DNA of 35,454 nucleotides from CAYSBK01 sp964429265 (GTDB taxonomy: Bacteria > Planctomycetota > Phycisphaerae > Sedimentisphaerales > Anaerobacaceae): positions 1 to 35,454 of the forward strand of contig CAYSBK010000007.1 of NCBI GenBank assembly GCA_964429265.1, given 5' to 3'. A program made the translations under genes and the position numbers. Below are positions 1-8,786 of this stretch, piece by piece. The notes under the pieces were generated by a model. That model did not search any database, was not told the origin of the DNA, and worked only from the letters and a program-made list of their open reading frames with translations. Every line of letters starts with the position of its first letter. Within the stretch, counting starts at the first letter, position 1.

Positions 1-191
1 CGACCTGCGGAAAATGGTTTAATCAGCCACAGGTATGCCCGACACCCAAAAATACTCCCACAATCTTTGGGACAGTTACGTGTCAATAGGAGCGTTGCAA
101 GCACAACCAAAATCGAGTATGGTATTCGCAAAGACACGATGGCTTATCGCTTCAAAAGCGGATACCGGCGTGCGTCTGGTTAAGGACGACG
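1..191. other. Non-coding leader of the window
   Basis: No convincing gene is seen. One forward frame stays open from the left edge to a TAA at 181-183, just before the fucosidase start, so it could be the tail of an upstream gene. The peptide (ending ...YRRASG) resembles no family I know, and 60 open codons can occur by chance. The stretch is less GC-rich than the genes that follow and holds a possible promoter at 95-123. Confidence 0.35.
95..123 (+). promoter_or_regulatory. Possible sigma70-type promoter for the fucosidase gene
   Basis: TTGCAA (95-100) and TATGGT (118-123) are separated by 17 bases. Each box matches the consensus at four of six positions. Transcription would start near 130, about 60 bases before the ATG at 192. 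The spacing is right but the boxes are only moderate. Confidence 0.28.
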
Positions 192-1592
192 ATGATGATT
201 AAGGTAGCGACAATCAGCAAAATGGCCGTAGCGCTTTGTGTTCTTTGCGGCTGCCTGGGTGTCGGCGCCGACTCGGCCGAACAACAGGCCGGCCGGAGGT
301 GGCTGCATATCGAGCAATCTCAGCACAATCGCGACCAGCGAATGGCGTGGTGGCGGGATGCAAAATTCGGAATGTTTATTCACTGGGGCCTCTATGCCAT
401 TCCGGCTGGTGTCTGGGAAGGCAAGCAGTATGACGGTATCGGTGAGTGGATTATGGCGCACGCCGAGATTCCCGTGGAGGAATACCGAAAGCTGGCAGGG
501 CAGTTCAACCCCACGAAGTTTGATGCGGCCGAGTGGGTTCGTATCGCCAGAGACGCCGGTATGAAATACATAGTCATAACATCGAAGCACCACGACGGGT
601 TTTGTATGTTCGACTCGCGGGTTACGGAATATGATATTGTCGATGCCACGCCTTACGGCAAAGACGTGCTCAAGGCGCTCAGCGCCGAGTGCAGGAAGGC
701 GGGAATCAAGTTCTGCACGTACTATTCCATCCTGGACTGGCAGCACCCGGCCCAGATGCCAAGTGACAAGCCGGGACGCCGCAAGTACAGCCGGAATGCC
801 ATCAGGGCCGGGCGAAAACAGGAATACAAGAACTACCTCAAGGCTCAACTGACGGAGCTGGTGCGCCGGTACGACCCGGCGGTACTGTGGTTCGACGGCG
901 GCTGGATGGACTGGTGGCAGGACGAGGACGGCAGGGAGATTGTGGATTATTTATGGTCTATTAGTCCTGGTATTATCATCAACAACCGCGCCACCGGAAA
1001 AAGCAAGCCCCAGGTCGCCGATTACGGCACACCGGAGCAGCGCATCCCCAAGGAAGGCTCGGCGAGGGACTTTGAAACGTGTATGACGATGAACGACACC
1101 TGGGGCTACAAGGTCAACGATCACAACTGGAAAACCACCGGCCAGCTCATAGCGAACCTTGTCGATATCGTCAGCAAGGGCGGCAACTACCTGCTGAACG
1201 TCGGGCCGACCGCCGAAGGGCTGATACCGCAGCCGAGCGTGGAAAGGCTTCGGCAGATCGGCAACTGGCTGAAGGTCAACGGCGAGGCAATCTACGGCTG
1301 CAGGAAATGGAAGACTTACCGGCAACCGGCCGGGGATGCCGGCGGAGTGGAGATTCGGTTTACCACAAAGGACAACGCGGTTTACGCTGCCTGCCTGGAC
1401 TGGCCGCGGCAACCGGTCGTGATAAGGATGCCGCACCTGGACGCCGAGTCGCAACCGAAAATCAGAAGCGTTGAAATGCTGGGTTCGCAAGAACAACTGC
1501 AGTGGTCACAGAAGCCGGGCCGGCTCGTGGTGACGCCGCCGAAGAAAAGGCCCTGCGACTATGTTTACGTGTTCAAAATAGTGCTGGAGTGA
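192..1592 (+). CDS. Alpha-L-fucosidase, glycoside hydrolase family 29
   Basis: Predicted exported enzyme that removes alpha-L-fucose from glycans with retention of configuration. The N-terminus (about residues 1-27) is a hydrophobic signal peptide; a Cys-rich stretch LCVLCGC is near a lipobox but not a clean one. The mature protein opens with the GH29 hallmark WWRDAKFGMFIHWG (53-66), then KHHDGF (132-137) and VLWFDGGW, whose Asp235 is the expected nucleophile. MTMNDTWGY lies further on in the catalytic (beta/alpha)8 barrel. The last 90 or so residues would be the usual C-terminal beta-sandwich. At 466 aa it is full length for the family. The ATG at 192 has AGGA about six bases upstream. polA follows after 43 bases on the same strand. 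With ten sulfatases nearby, a role in degrading sulfated fucose polymers is a reasonable inference. The acid/base residue cannot be assigned by eye because it varies across GH29. Confidence 0.93.
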   Translation: MMIKVATISKMAVALCVLCGCLGVGADSAEQQAGRRWLHIEQSQHNRDQRMAWWRDAKFGMFIHWGLYAIPAGVWEGKQYDGIGEWIMAHAEIPVEEYRKLAGQFNPTKFDAAEWVRIARDAGMKYIVITSKHHDGFCMFDSRVTEYDIVDATPYGKDVLKALSAECRKAGIKFCTYYSILDWQHPAQMPSDKPGRRKYSRNAIRAGRKQEYKNYLKAQLTELVRRYDPAVLWFDGGWMDWWQDEDGREIVDYLWSISPGIIINNRATGKSKPQVADYGTPEQRIPKEGSARDFETCMTMNDTWGYKVNDHNWKTTGQLIANLVDIVSKGGNYLLNVGPTAEGLIPQPSVERLRQIGNWLKVNGEAIYGCRKWKTYRQPAGDAGGVEIRFTTKDNAVYAACLDWPRQPVVIRMPHLDAESQPKIRSVEMLGSQEQLQWSQKPGRLVVTPPKKRPCDYVYVFKIVLE

Positions 1593-1635
1593 CCGGCGGT
1601 ACGCGGCATCCCGATGCCTGGAAGAAAAGCAGGCC

Positions 1636-4365
1636 GTGGCGAAAACACTTTATATAATCGACGGTCACGCTCACATTTACGCGGCCTATTTCGCGCCGAT
1701 GCGGCAGCGTCTGACCAGTGCCGCAGGTGAGCCGACAAAGGCCACGTACATATTCACAACAGCGGTGCTGGGCCTGATTAACCGGCGAAAGCCGGATATG
1801 CTGGCGGTGGCGATGGACAGCCGTGCGCCGACTTTCCGCAGCGACATTTATCCCGAGTACAAGGCCCAGCGTCCGCCGATGCCCGATGAGATGCCGGTGC
1901 AGATCAAACGAATAGAACAAATCCTCGAGGCGATGAGGATACCGGTGCTGCGGGTCGAAGGCTATGAGGCCGATGACGTCATCGGCACGGTGGCCACACG
2001 GGCGGCGGCGGACGGCCATCGCGTGCTGATTTGCTCGGGCGATAAGGACGTGCTCCAATTGGTGGATGAGAACATCAGCGTGCTGGATATGAAGAAGGAC
2101 CTCGAAACGGACCTTCGGACGATGACCGAGCAGATGGGGGTGTCGCCGCAGCAGTTTATCGACTGCCTGGCGCTGCAGGGCGACACGGCGGACAATATCC
2201 CGGGGATACCGGACGTGGGGCCCAAAACCGCCCTGGAATGGATACGGCGGTACGGTTCCATAGAGAACCTCTGCAAACACGCCGACGATATAAAGGGAAA
2301 GCGGGGAGACAATCTTCGTAAATTCAAAGACAGACTTGCGCTGAGCAAGAAACTGGTTACGATCAACCGGAACATACCGCTGAATATCGACTACGAGACG
2401 CTGGCGCTGAAGGAGTTCGACCGCGCAAAACTGGCTGAAATCTTTACGGAGTTGGGATTCAACCGGTTATTGAGCCAGTTGAACCTCCCGGCCACACGCC
2501 CGCAGGTTGTTTCCGGAATCCGCCCGGAGAGCGGCGACGGTCCCGGCTCGGTCCGCACCGTCGAACATAATTATCAGCTTGTAGATACGCCCGACAAATT
2601 TGAGCAGTTCTTTTCGGAGCTGAGCCGCCAGCAGCTTTTCGCCATCGACACCGAGACCACCTCGATATTCCCTATGCGGGCCGAGCTGGTCGGCATCAGC
2701 TTCTGCTGGCAACCACACCGGGCGTTTTACCTGCCGCTCAGGGCTCCGCTGGGCTGCAAATATCTCGACGTCGCAGCCGTCCGCAGGAAATTGGCACCCC
2801 TGCTGTCGGACGCCGGCATCAAGAAGATCGGGCAAAACATAAAGTACGACATCCTGGTACTGGCAAACGCCGGGATGCCGCTTTCTGGTGTTTGCTTCGA
2901 TACAATGGTTGCGTCGTATTGTCTGGACCCCGCAAGAAGCAGCCACGGTCTCGACAATATGGCTCTGGATTACCTGAATTACGAATGCCTACCCATCAGC
3001 GCGGTTATCGGCAAAGGCAGGGGGCAATTAAGCTTTGATATGGTTGACACGGCCGCCGCCTGCGAATATGCCGCCGAAGATGCAGACATCACCTTCCAGC
3101 TTTACCAGTATCTCAGCGCGAGGCTTGAAGGGCAGCCGCCGATCAAGAAGCTTTTCGAGCAGGTCGAAATGCCGCTTGTAACGGTACTTGCCCAGATGGA
3201 GTACAACGGCGTGTCGGTGGACAAGGACCTGCTGACGGCGATGGCGGCTGAAATTGACCAGCAGTTAAGGACCATCTCCGAGCGGATTTACGAGCATGCC
3301 GGTGGGCCGTTCAACATCGATTCGCCGAAGCAATTGGCGGAGATACTGTTCGACAGGCTGGGGTTGGAGCCGGTGCGGCTCGGCAAGTCCGGCCGCAGCA
3401 CGGACGCCGGCGTGCTGGAACAACTCACCGGACGCCACGAGATCGTCGAGCTTATCCTGAGGTACCGCACGCTCAGCAAATTGAAGAATACGTATCTCGA
3501 CAAGTTGCCCGCACTGATAAACCCACGTACCGGCCGGGTGCACACTTCCTTCAACCAGACCGTCACCGCCACCGGCAGGCTCAGCTCCAGCGACCCGAAT
3601 CTGCAGAACATACCCGTCCGCACAGAATTAGGCAAAAAGGTGCGTGCTGCATTCATCCCGCAGAAACATACAGACCGTATCCTCAGCGCCGACTACTCGC
3701 AGATAGAGCTGCGGCTGCTGGCGCACTTTTCCGGAGATGCCGAGCTGACAAGGGCTTTTGCCGAGGACCGGGACATCCACCGTTTCGTGGCCTCGCAGAT
3801 TTACGATGTTCCGATAGAGCAGGTCACCGACGAGATGCGCTCGAACTGCAAGGCGGTAAACTTCGGCATCATCTACGGCCAGGGAGCTTATGGTCTGTCG
3901 CGGACGACGGGGCTTTCCCAGGCACAGGCGAAGAAGTTCATCGACGATTACTTCGCGAGATACGCCTCGATCCGTTCGTTCATGGCCAAGTGTATCGATT
4001 CAGCCAGGCGGACGGGCTATGCCGAGACCATCCTGGGCCGGCGACGCAGGATTGCGAATCTCAACAGCAGAAGCGCAAGCAAGCGGTCACAGGCCGAGCG
4101 GCTGGCGGTCAATACGGTTATTCAAGGCTCGGCGGCCGACTTGATAAAAGTGGCAATGATCCGCATCCACCAGCGAATCGAGCGGGAAAAACTGCCGGTT
4201 AAAATGGTGCTTCAGGTCCACGATGAGTTGGTTTTCGAAGTGCCCGCCGACCGGGCCGAGCAACACGGCCGCTGGATAGCCGAACTGATGACCGGGGCAA
4301 TCCGGCTGAACGTCCCGCTGAAAGTTGATATAACAATCGGGCGAAACTGGCTCGGCGAAAAGTAA
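1636..4365 (+). CDS. polA: DNA polymerase I
   Basis: Replication and repair polymerase with three complete domains over 909 aa, close to the usual length. The 5'-3' exonuclease/flap nuclease domain (about 1-290) shows YPEYKAQRPPMPDEM, EADDVIGT, SGDKDVLQL and GDTADNIPGIPDVGPKTA. The 3'-5' proofreading domain keeps its ExoI acids (D338, E340 in DTET), ExoII (N401-D405) and ExoIII (Y478-D482), so proofreading should be active, unlike in several thermophilic and Gram-positive relatives. The polymerase domain has motif A (D686 in DYSQIELR), the O-helix R735/K739/F743/Y747-G748, and motif C (VHDE, D863). Phe743 is the position that discriminates against dideoxynucleotides in E. coli. Translation starts at a GTG with a weak upstream AGG. 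The gene ends 24 bases before the convergent lptG gene, with no hairpin between them. Confidence 0.97.
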   Translation: MAKTLYIIDGHAHIYAAYFAPMRQRLTSAAGEPTKATYIFTTAVLGLINRRKPDMLAVAMDSRAPTFRSDIYPEYKAQRPPMPDEMPVQIKRIEQILEAMRIPVLRVEGYEADDVIGTVATRAAADGHRVLICSGDKDVLQLVDENISVLDMKKDLETDLRTMTEQMGVSPQQFIDCLALQGDTADNIPGIPDVGPKTALEWIRRYGSIENLCKHADDIKGKRGDNLRKFKDRLALSKKLVTINRNIPLNIDYETLALKEFDRAKLAEIFTELGFNRLLSQLNLPATRPQVVSGIRPESGDGPGSVRTVEHNYQLVDTPDKFEQFFSELSRQQLFAIDTETTSIFPMRAELVGISFCWQPHRAFYLPLRAPLGCKYLDVAAVRRKLAPLLSDAGIKKIGQNIKYDILVLANAGMPLSGVCFDTMVASYCLDPARSSHGLDNMALDYLNYECLPISAVIGKGRGQLSFDMVDTAAACEYAAEDADITFQLYQYLSARLEGQPPIKKLFEQVEMPLVTVLAQMEYNGVSVDKDLLTAMAAEIDQQLRTISERIYEHAGGPFNIDSPKQLAEILFDRLGLEPVRLGKSGRSTDAGVLEQLTGRHEIVELILRYRTLSKLKNTYLDKLPALINPRTGRVHTSFNQTVTATGRLSSSDPNLQNIPVRTELGKKVRAAFIPQKHTDRILSADYSQIELRLLAHFSGDAELTRAFAEDRDIHRFVASQIYDVPIEQVTDEMRSNCKAVNFGIIYGQGAYGLSRTTGLSQAQAKKFIDDYFARYASIRSFMAKCIDSARRTGYAETILGRRRRIANLNSRSASKRSQAERLAVNTVIQGSAADLIKVAMIRIHQRIEREKLPVKMVLQVHDELVFEVPADRAEQHGRWIAELMTGAIRLNVPLKVDITIGRNWLGEK

Positions 4366-4389
4366 GGCTGGCGTGTCGGCTGCGGTGGT

Positions 4390-5481
4390 TCAGGTCTTCA
4401 TCGAATCAAGTTCAAAAAGTGCCGTCGGCAGGAAGACAAAGATCGGCAGCCAGGCCCACAACTCCACCCTGCCCCATACAGCCTCCGTGGCAAGCATCTT
4501 TGCGACGAAAATCACAACCATGCACATCCCCGTCAGGACAAAGCTCGTTGCCACCGCAGATTTCATTGCCTTGGGGTCCCGGCACACCAGCACGGGCAGG
4601 CACACAAGCAGCATCACGATGTTCATTATCGGCTCGGTAACTCGGAAATGCTTCTGGCTGTAAAGCTGGGGCAGGTCCCTGATTTTTTCGCCCTGCGCCT
4701 GAAGCTCGGCCAGTTGCGACCAGCTCAGAAGGGTCATATACTCGGTCTTTCGCCGGATGAGGAGGTCGCTGGGACGCAGGTCGGTCCTGTAGGTTTTGAT
4801 AGGGGCCGGCGGTGCGTCGCCCTGTTTCTTGACGATTGTGCCGCCGGCAAGGTCCCAGGCTTGTGTGCGGCTGTTGTAGGTCGCGGTTTCGGCTGAGATG
4901 AACCCGGTGGTATCCCAGATGGCCAGGTCATCAAGCCATTGCCTGGTAAGAATTGTCGGGTGGTAAAGCGTCTGTGAGCGGGGGTCAAATTTCTGGGCGA
5001 ATATGAGTGACCCGGCCGAATCTGTAATGCCGCGGACGGGCACTGCACGCGCGCCGCCTGCCTCATCGTGGCGCCGCACAAGCTTATCACTGAGCCGCGG
5101 CACTACCAGCTCCTGGTCTATCACCAGAAGCGACGTCAGCGCTATTGCCAGCACGATTGCGGGGGCTATGACTCGCTTGAGACTGACCCCCGAAGCCATC
5201 ATCGCCACAAACTCGTTGGAGCGTACCATTTTGCCCAGAGAGAACACCGCCGCCAGTACCGTAATCATCCCGGCGAAGTCGCGAAAGTAAAGCGTACAAT
5301 TCAGCCCGTAGAAGGTGACGACGTTGCTTATGACGCCCAGCGTGCCGACCCCCGCGTTCTCAGTGAACTCGTCAAGATTCACAAACAGGTCGATGATGAT
5401 ACGAAGGCCCATCAGCACACCGAATGCAATGAGGTAGCCGGTGAGAAAGCTTCGGGCGATATATCTGTCCAGCGTTTTCAT
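4390..5481 (-). CDS. lptG: LptG-like permease of the LPS export ABC transporter
   Basis: YjgP/YjgQ family inner-membrane protein that, with LptF and the LptB ATPase, extracts lipopolysaccharide and passes it to LptC/LptA. The start MKTLDRYIARSFLTGY fits the LptG amphipathic helix and first membrane segment. Three N-terminal membrane segments (about 15-40, 55-80, 100-125) are followed by a periplasmic domain (about 130-265). The family motif KHFRVTEPIMNIVMLL then leads into three C-terminal membrane segments. The length of 363 aa is normal. It lies 21 bases downstream of lptF on the same strand, and no strong ribosome site is visible, so coupled translation is possible. Which of the two is F and which G is judged from the N-termini and gene order. 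It supports a bacterium with an LPS-bearing outer membrane. LptB is not in the window. Confidence 0.88.
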   Translation of the reverse strand: MKTLDRYIARSFLTGYLIAFGVLMGLRIIIDLFVNLDEFTENAGVGTLGVISNVVTFYGLNCTLYFRDFAGMITVLAAVFSLGKMVRSNEFVAMMASGVSLKRVIAPAIVLAIALTSLLVIDQELVVPRLSDKLVRRHDEAGGARAVPVRGITDSAGSLIFAQKFDPRSQTLYHPTILTRQWLDDLAIWDTTGFISAETATYNSRTQAWDLAGGTIVKKQGDAPPAPIKTYRTDLRPSDLLIRRKTEYMTLLSWSQLAELQAQGEKIRDLPQLYSQKHFRVTEPIMNIVMLLVCLPVLVCRDPKAMKSAVATSFVLTGMCMVVIFVAKMLATEAVWGRVELWAWLPIFVFLPTALFELDSMKT

Positions 5482-5502
5482 AGTGTGTGATGAGCTTCGG
5501 AC

Positions 5503-7116
5503 CTAATTTTTAAGAACTCTCCGGCAGGCAGTCAAAGCCAGTAACACCAACAGCCCAAACCCGACCCACATAGCGGCGATGCCGGCTGCACCGGGCGCAC
5601 CGGGGTTTTTGGCGATGTTTTTGCCCATCAGAACGGCAACCATCAGCACGGCTGCCGGGATGCAGCTTGCACCGAAGGCCGTAAGCAAATGTCCGCCTTT
5701 CAGGATTATCCCCAGCGCGATTCCGATCATTATCATTGGCACACAGCCCACCCCGAACGCCAACCGCGAGTGCATTTCGGCCTCTATCTCCGCCAGGGTA
5801 TCTGCTATTTTCCATTTGAGTTGGCCGCAGAGCCTGTCAAGTTCGGCACGTTCGACGTTCTTGACGATGCTGGTACACTCGGCCAGGCGCGCGACGTTGA
5901 GCGTCGTTCCCGTCCTGAAGTTGTCCATTATACGCTCCAATTTATCAGGCAACACCAGGCCGCGAGTTCTCACCCATCCCCACGCCGATTGTGTCTCGCC
6001 GGCGGCATTCTCCCAGCTCGGGCTGTAAAGGTCCATCACCAGCGTCGGGGTGAGGTGGTCGCCCTCGATACCCAGCAACGCCCGCCGGCATCGCATCGTT
6101 CGCAGCAGTTTCCTGCTGACTGCATCATACTGCCGCACCAGGACCTCCCCGGACAATTCCACCTTGCCTTCATCTGATACCTCACAGTCGGCGGCTGAAA
6201 AATTGATTATTCTGCGGCCGCTGTGAAGCTCATAAAGCGCGCTTGCGGCCCTTGTCGCCTTTGCCCTGATATCGGCAGCGAGAAGCTCGGCAATCAATCG
6301 CCTGTAGAGCGAGTTCGCCAGCTTCGCTATGGGGTCGAAAAGCATCGGATCGACGTCACGAATTCTTTTCATTTCCCGCAGCTTCTTGAACTTGATGTCG
6401 TCGGCCAGCAGCGAGCCAAACTCGGTTGTGAAGGACGAAGAGCCGAGCATATAGCTGCTCTGAGCGTCCATCTGGCAGGCGTTGCGCGCGATCACCGTAA
6501 CCTCGTTGAACCGCCGGTGGGGTTGGAACAGTATGGTGGCGGTGCGAGCGGTGATGACCCTTCTTATCCCCGTCGGTTCCATCTTCACCACCACCACCCC
6601 GGCCAGAGTATTGTGCTGAGGGTCCGCCCGGTCGGCGTATATAAGGTACTGTTCGTCGGGAGGCAGTCTGAAGTAGCCTCGTCGCTGGATGTTGCGGAAC
6701 AGTATCTGCTTGGCATCGGCCTTTATGGATTTCTCGGCGCGGTGCACGAAAACCGGCATCACGTGAAAGCTCAGCAGCAGATTTGCAATCGCCACTATCA
6801 GTGCGAGCATCAGGCCGGGCTGCAGCAACGACAGCAAACTGATTCCGCTGGCGCGACAGGCATCCAGTTCATTGTCAGCAGCCAAACGGCCGTACACCAA
6901 CGAACCGGCGAACAATGCCGCAACCGGCAGCACAAACGTCAGCGTAACCGGCAGAAAGTAGCCCATAATACTGAACACCTGGGCCGGCCCGACGCCGTAT
7001 TTCTGCACGGGACGCAGAATGATACCCACGCTGAGCATCACGGTCAGCGCCACTACCGTCACAATAAAGACCTTCAGAAGCTCGCGAAATACGTATCTGT
7101 GCAGCGTAAAAATCAT
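5503..7116 (-). CDS. lptF: LptF-like permease with enlarged periplasmic domain
   Basis: Partner permease to LptG in LPS export. From the ATG at 7116 the protein begins MIFTLHRYVFRELLK, matching the family's N-terminal helix. A TTG at 7152 would add 12 residues that look unlike the family and lack a ribosome site. Three membrane segments fall at about 15-35, 50-75 and 90-115, and three more occupy the last 100 residues. At about 537 aa it is some 170 residues longer than typical LptF. The extra length lies in the periplasmic part, with a segment including SGRRIINFSAADCEVSDEG and a helical stretch ELDRLCGQLKWKIADTLAEIE just before the C-terminal membrane segments. It follows the sulfatase run after 99 bases on the same strand, so read-through from it is possible. 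Confidence 0.85.
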   Translation of the reverse strand: MIFTLHRYVFRELLKVFIVTVVALTVMLSVGIILRPVQKYGVGPAQVFSIMGYFLPVTLTFVLPVAALFAGSLVYGRLAADNELDACRASGISLLSLLQPGLMLALIVAIANLLLSFHVMPVFVHRAEKSIKADAKQILFRNIQRRGYFRLPPDEQYLIYADRADPQHNTLAGVVVVKMEPTGIRRVITARTATILFQPHRRFNEVTVIARNACQMDAQSSYMLGSSSFTTEFGSLLADDIKFKKLREMKRIRDVDPMLFDPIAKLANSLYRRLIAELLAADIRAKATRAASALYELHSGRRIINFSAADCEVSDEGKVELSGEVLVRQYDAVSRKLLRTMRCRRALLGIEGDHLTPTLVMDLYSPSWENAAGETQSAWGWVRTRGLVLPDKLERIMDNFRTGTTLNVARLAECTSIVKNVERAELDRLCGQLKWKIADTLAEIEAEMHSRLAFGVGCVPMIMIGIALGIILKGGHLLTAFGASCIPAAVLMVAVLMGKNIAKNPGAPGAAGIAAMWVGFGLLVLLALTACRRVLKN

Positions 7117-7215
7117 ACCACGTACCGGTTCAGGCTGCTGGCGGTTTACCAAAGGGAATTATTGTTTAAGACGACGGGCGTTTTTGCAACAGAATTCCGC
7201 CTCTGGCGGGCCTGC
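7117..7215 (-). other. Spacer between sulfatase run and lptF, with a weak hairpin
   Basis: A short hairpin (CCGCC/GGCGG with a 3-base loop, 7197-7209) lies just downstream of the last sulfatase stop. It lacks a proper U-run, so it would be a weak terminator at best. An AT-rich patch near 7157-7169 could contribute to an lptF promoter, but no well-spaced pair of boxes is seen. Confidence 0.3.
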
Positions 7216-8748
7216 TTACGAGCTTCGCCGGCGGCCGGTTATCTCGGGGAACGCGTTCACAGGTGTAAATGGGGTGGGGTAATCGGCACCGGAATGACTT
7301 TTCCTGCACGATGCCGTCCATTCGCGCAAGTACGCCCTCATTGCAGCCGCTTTACCAGGAAAGGCATCGATAACGTTGTTTGTCTCGCCGGGGTCTTTTT
7401 CCAGGTCAAACAGCATATCCTCGCGGCCATCGGGGGAAAGATTCGTCAGCAGTTTGAAATTGTTGTCGATAAGGGCGATGGTGGGTGAGCCGTGCATCGC
7501 CTTTTTACTGGGCTTAACGAACCAGAATGGAATCGGTTTGGACCGGTCAGTGGTTCGGCCTTCTATCAGCGGCAGGAGGCTGACGCCGTCTATCGGGCGG
7601 TCGTCCGGCATTTTGTATCCCAGCAGTTCTCGTATCGTCGGCAGGTAATCAAGGGTACTGCAGGGTGTGTTGACGATGCGGCCTGGTTCGGCGTAACCCG
7701 GCCATTCCAAAAGTGCGGGCACACGAATACCGCCCTCAAACAGGCTTCTTTTTCGGCCTCGCAAACCGCCGGTTACCCCGCGGGAGTACTTGCACCAGGA
7801 AGGTTCACCTTTTTCAGTCATTCCTTCCGGGCCGTTGTCGCTGCAGAACCAGACCATCGTATCGCCGGCAACTCCCAGCCTGCGCAGTTCGTTTCGCAAT
7901 CGCCCTATCTGCTCATCCATTGCGGTGATACAGCCAAAGTAGTGCTGTTGACCAAGGTCGTACTGCGTGTACATCTTGCGATATTCCGGCCCGGCCACGA
8001 CGGGTTCGTGCGGCTCGTGGAACCAGATTGTCGCAAAGAAGGGCTGCTCGCGGCTGACGGCTTTCCGGATGAATGCAATTGCTCTATCCATAACTACCCG
8101 GCTGGCAGGGCCTTTGAGGTTGTCCGTGACAATCTTGCCGTTATGCCAGAAAGGCAAGCTGAAAACCTGTTTGTATCCGGCGGTGTCGCCGGGGTTGTAA
8201 GTCGGCACGTTACAGGTCGTTGCAAAGGCGTCGTCGTAATCTCGTTCCCACGGAGGAGCATATTTCCTGTCCCTGTTCTCGTAATACTCGGGTAACGTCG
8301 GCCCCGTCCTGCTTAAAGGCGCCAGATGCCACTTTCCAAAGAACCCGGTTGCGTAGCCCATAGACCTGCAAATCCTGGCAATTGTGATTTCCTCGGCGGG
8401 CAGATAGCCGATACTCGCAGAGAAAATGCCGTAGCGAAAATGGTGCCGGCCCGTCAAACACGTCGCGCGCGTCGGCGAACATACCGGACAGCCCGCGTAA
8501 AACCTGGTGAAGCGCACGCTGTCTTGCGCCATTTCGTCAAGGTTGGGCGTTTTTATTATCCTGTTTCCATTGAACCCGACATCTCCGTAGCCCAGGTCGT
8601 CCGCCATTAGCAAGATAATGTTGGGCCGGTGACGGGATTCACCGGAGCCGCCGTGCCCGAACAGCCCCCCACATCCAGCGACAACCGCAGCAGCACCGCC
8701 GCCGATGGTCTTGAGAAAGTCGCGTCTCGTACAAGCTGTTGTTTTCAT
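7216..8748 (-). CDS. Sulfatase (S1 family), Tat lipoprotein
   Basis: Predicted exported sulfate-ester hydrolase; substrate unknown, probably a sulfated glycan. The ATG at 8748 gives about 510 aa and places the twin-arginine motif RRDFLK at residues 8-13, then a hydrophobic stretch and lipobox VAGC (Cys26). Further upstream starts would bury this signal 34 residues in. The N-terminal sulfatase domain shows LMADDLGYGD, with Asp50 and Asp51 as expected calcium ligands, and the maturation motif CSPTR. Cys90 should be converted to formylglycine. FCSDNGPEG carries the second metal-binding Asp/Asn pair. The C-terminal part ends with the usual LFDLEKDPGETNN. It is the last gene of the sulfatase run, 38 bases after the next upstream stop. 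The wording of its core (YGDVGFNGNRIIKTPNLD) fits arylsulfatase A-like members. Confidence 0.93.
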   Translation of the reverse strand: MKTTACTRRDFLKTIGGGAAAVVAGCGGLFGHGGSGESRHRPNIILLMADDLGYGDVGFNGNRIIKTPNLDEMAQDSVRFTRFYAGCPVCSPTRATCLTGRHHFRYGIFSASIGYLPAEEITIARICRSMGYATGFFGKWHLAPLSRTGPTLPEYYENRDRKYAPPWERDYDDAFATTCNVPTYNPGDTAGYKQVFSLPFWHNGKIVTDNLKGPASRVVMDRAIAFIRKAVSREQPFFATIWFHEPHEPVVAGPEYRKMYTQYDLGQQHYFGCITAMDEQIGRLRNELRRLGVAGDTMVWFCSDNGPEGMTEKGEPSWCKYSRGVTGGLRGRKRSLFEGGIRVPALLEWPGYAEPGRIVNTPCSTLDYLPTIRELLGYKMPDDRPIDGVSLLPLIEGRTTDRSKPIPFWFVKPSKKAMHGSPTIALIDNNFKLLTNLSPDGREDMLFDLEKDPGETNNVIDAFPGKAAAMRAYLREWTASCRKSHSGADYPTPFTPVNAFPEITGRRRSS

Positions 8749-8786
8749 AAAGCGACACTTGTTCCGCTGCCGGCCGGGGAGCATCA

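Noticed and set aside
1..183. Open frame running in from the left edge and ending just before the fucosidase
   Set aside because: Only 60 codons, lower GC than the neighbouring genes, no recognisable peptide, and it overlaps a plausible promoter. Not strong enough to call a gene.
6223..7488. 421-codon plus-strand open frame over lptF and the end of a sulfatase
   Set aside because: Spans parts of two real minus-strand genes and their spacer, with a His/Gln/Arg-rich translation typical of a shadow frame.
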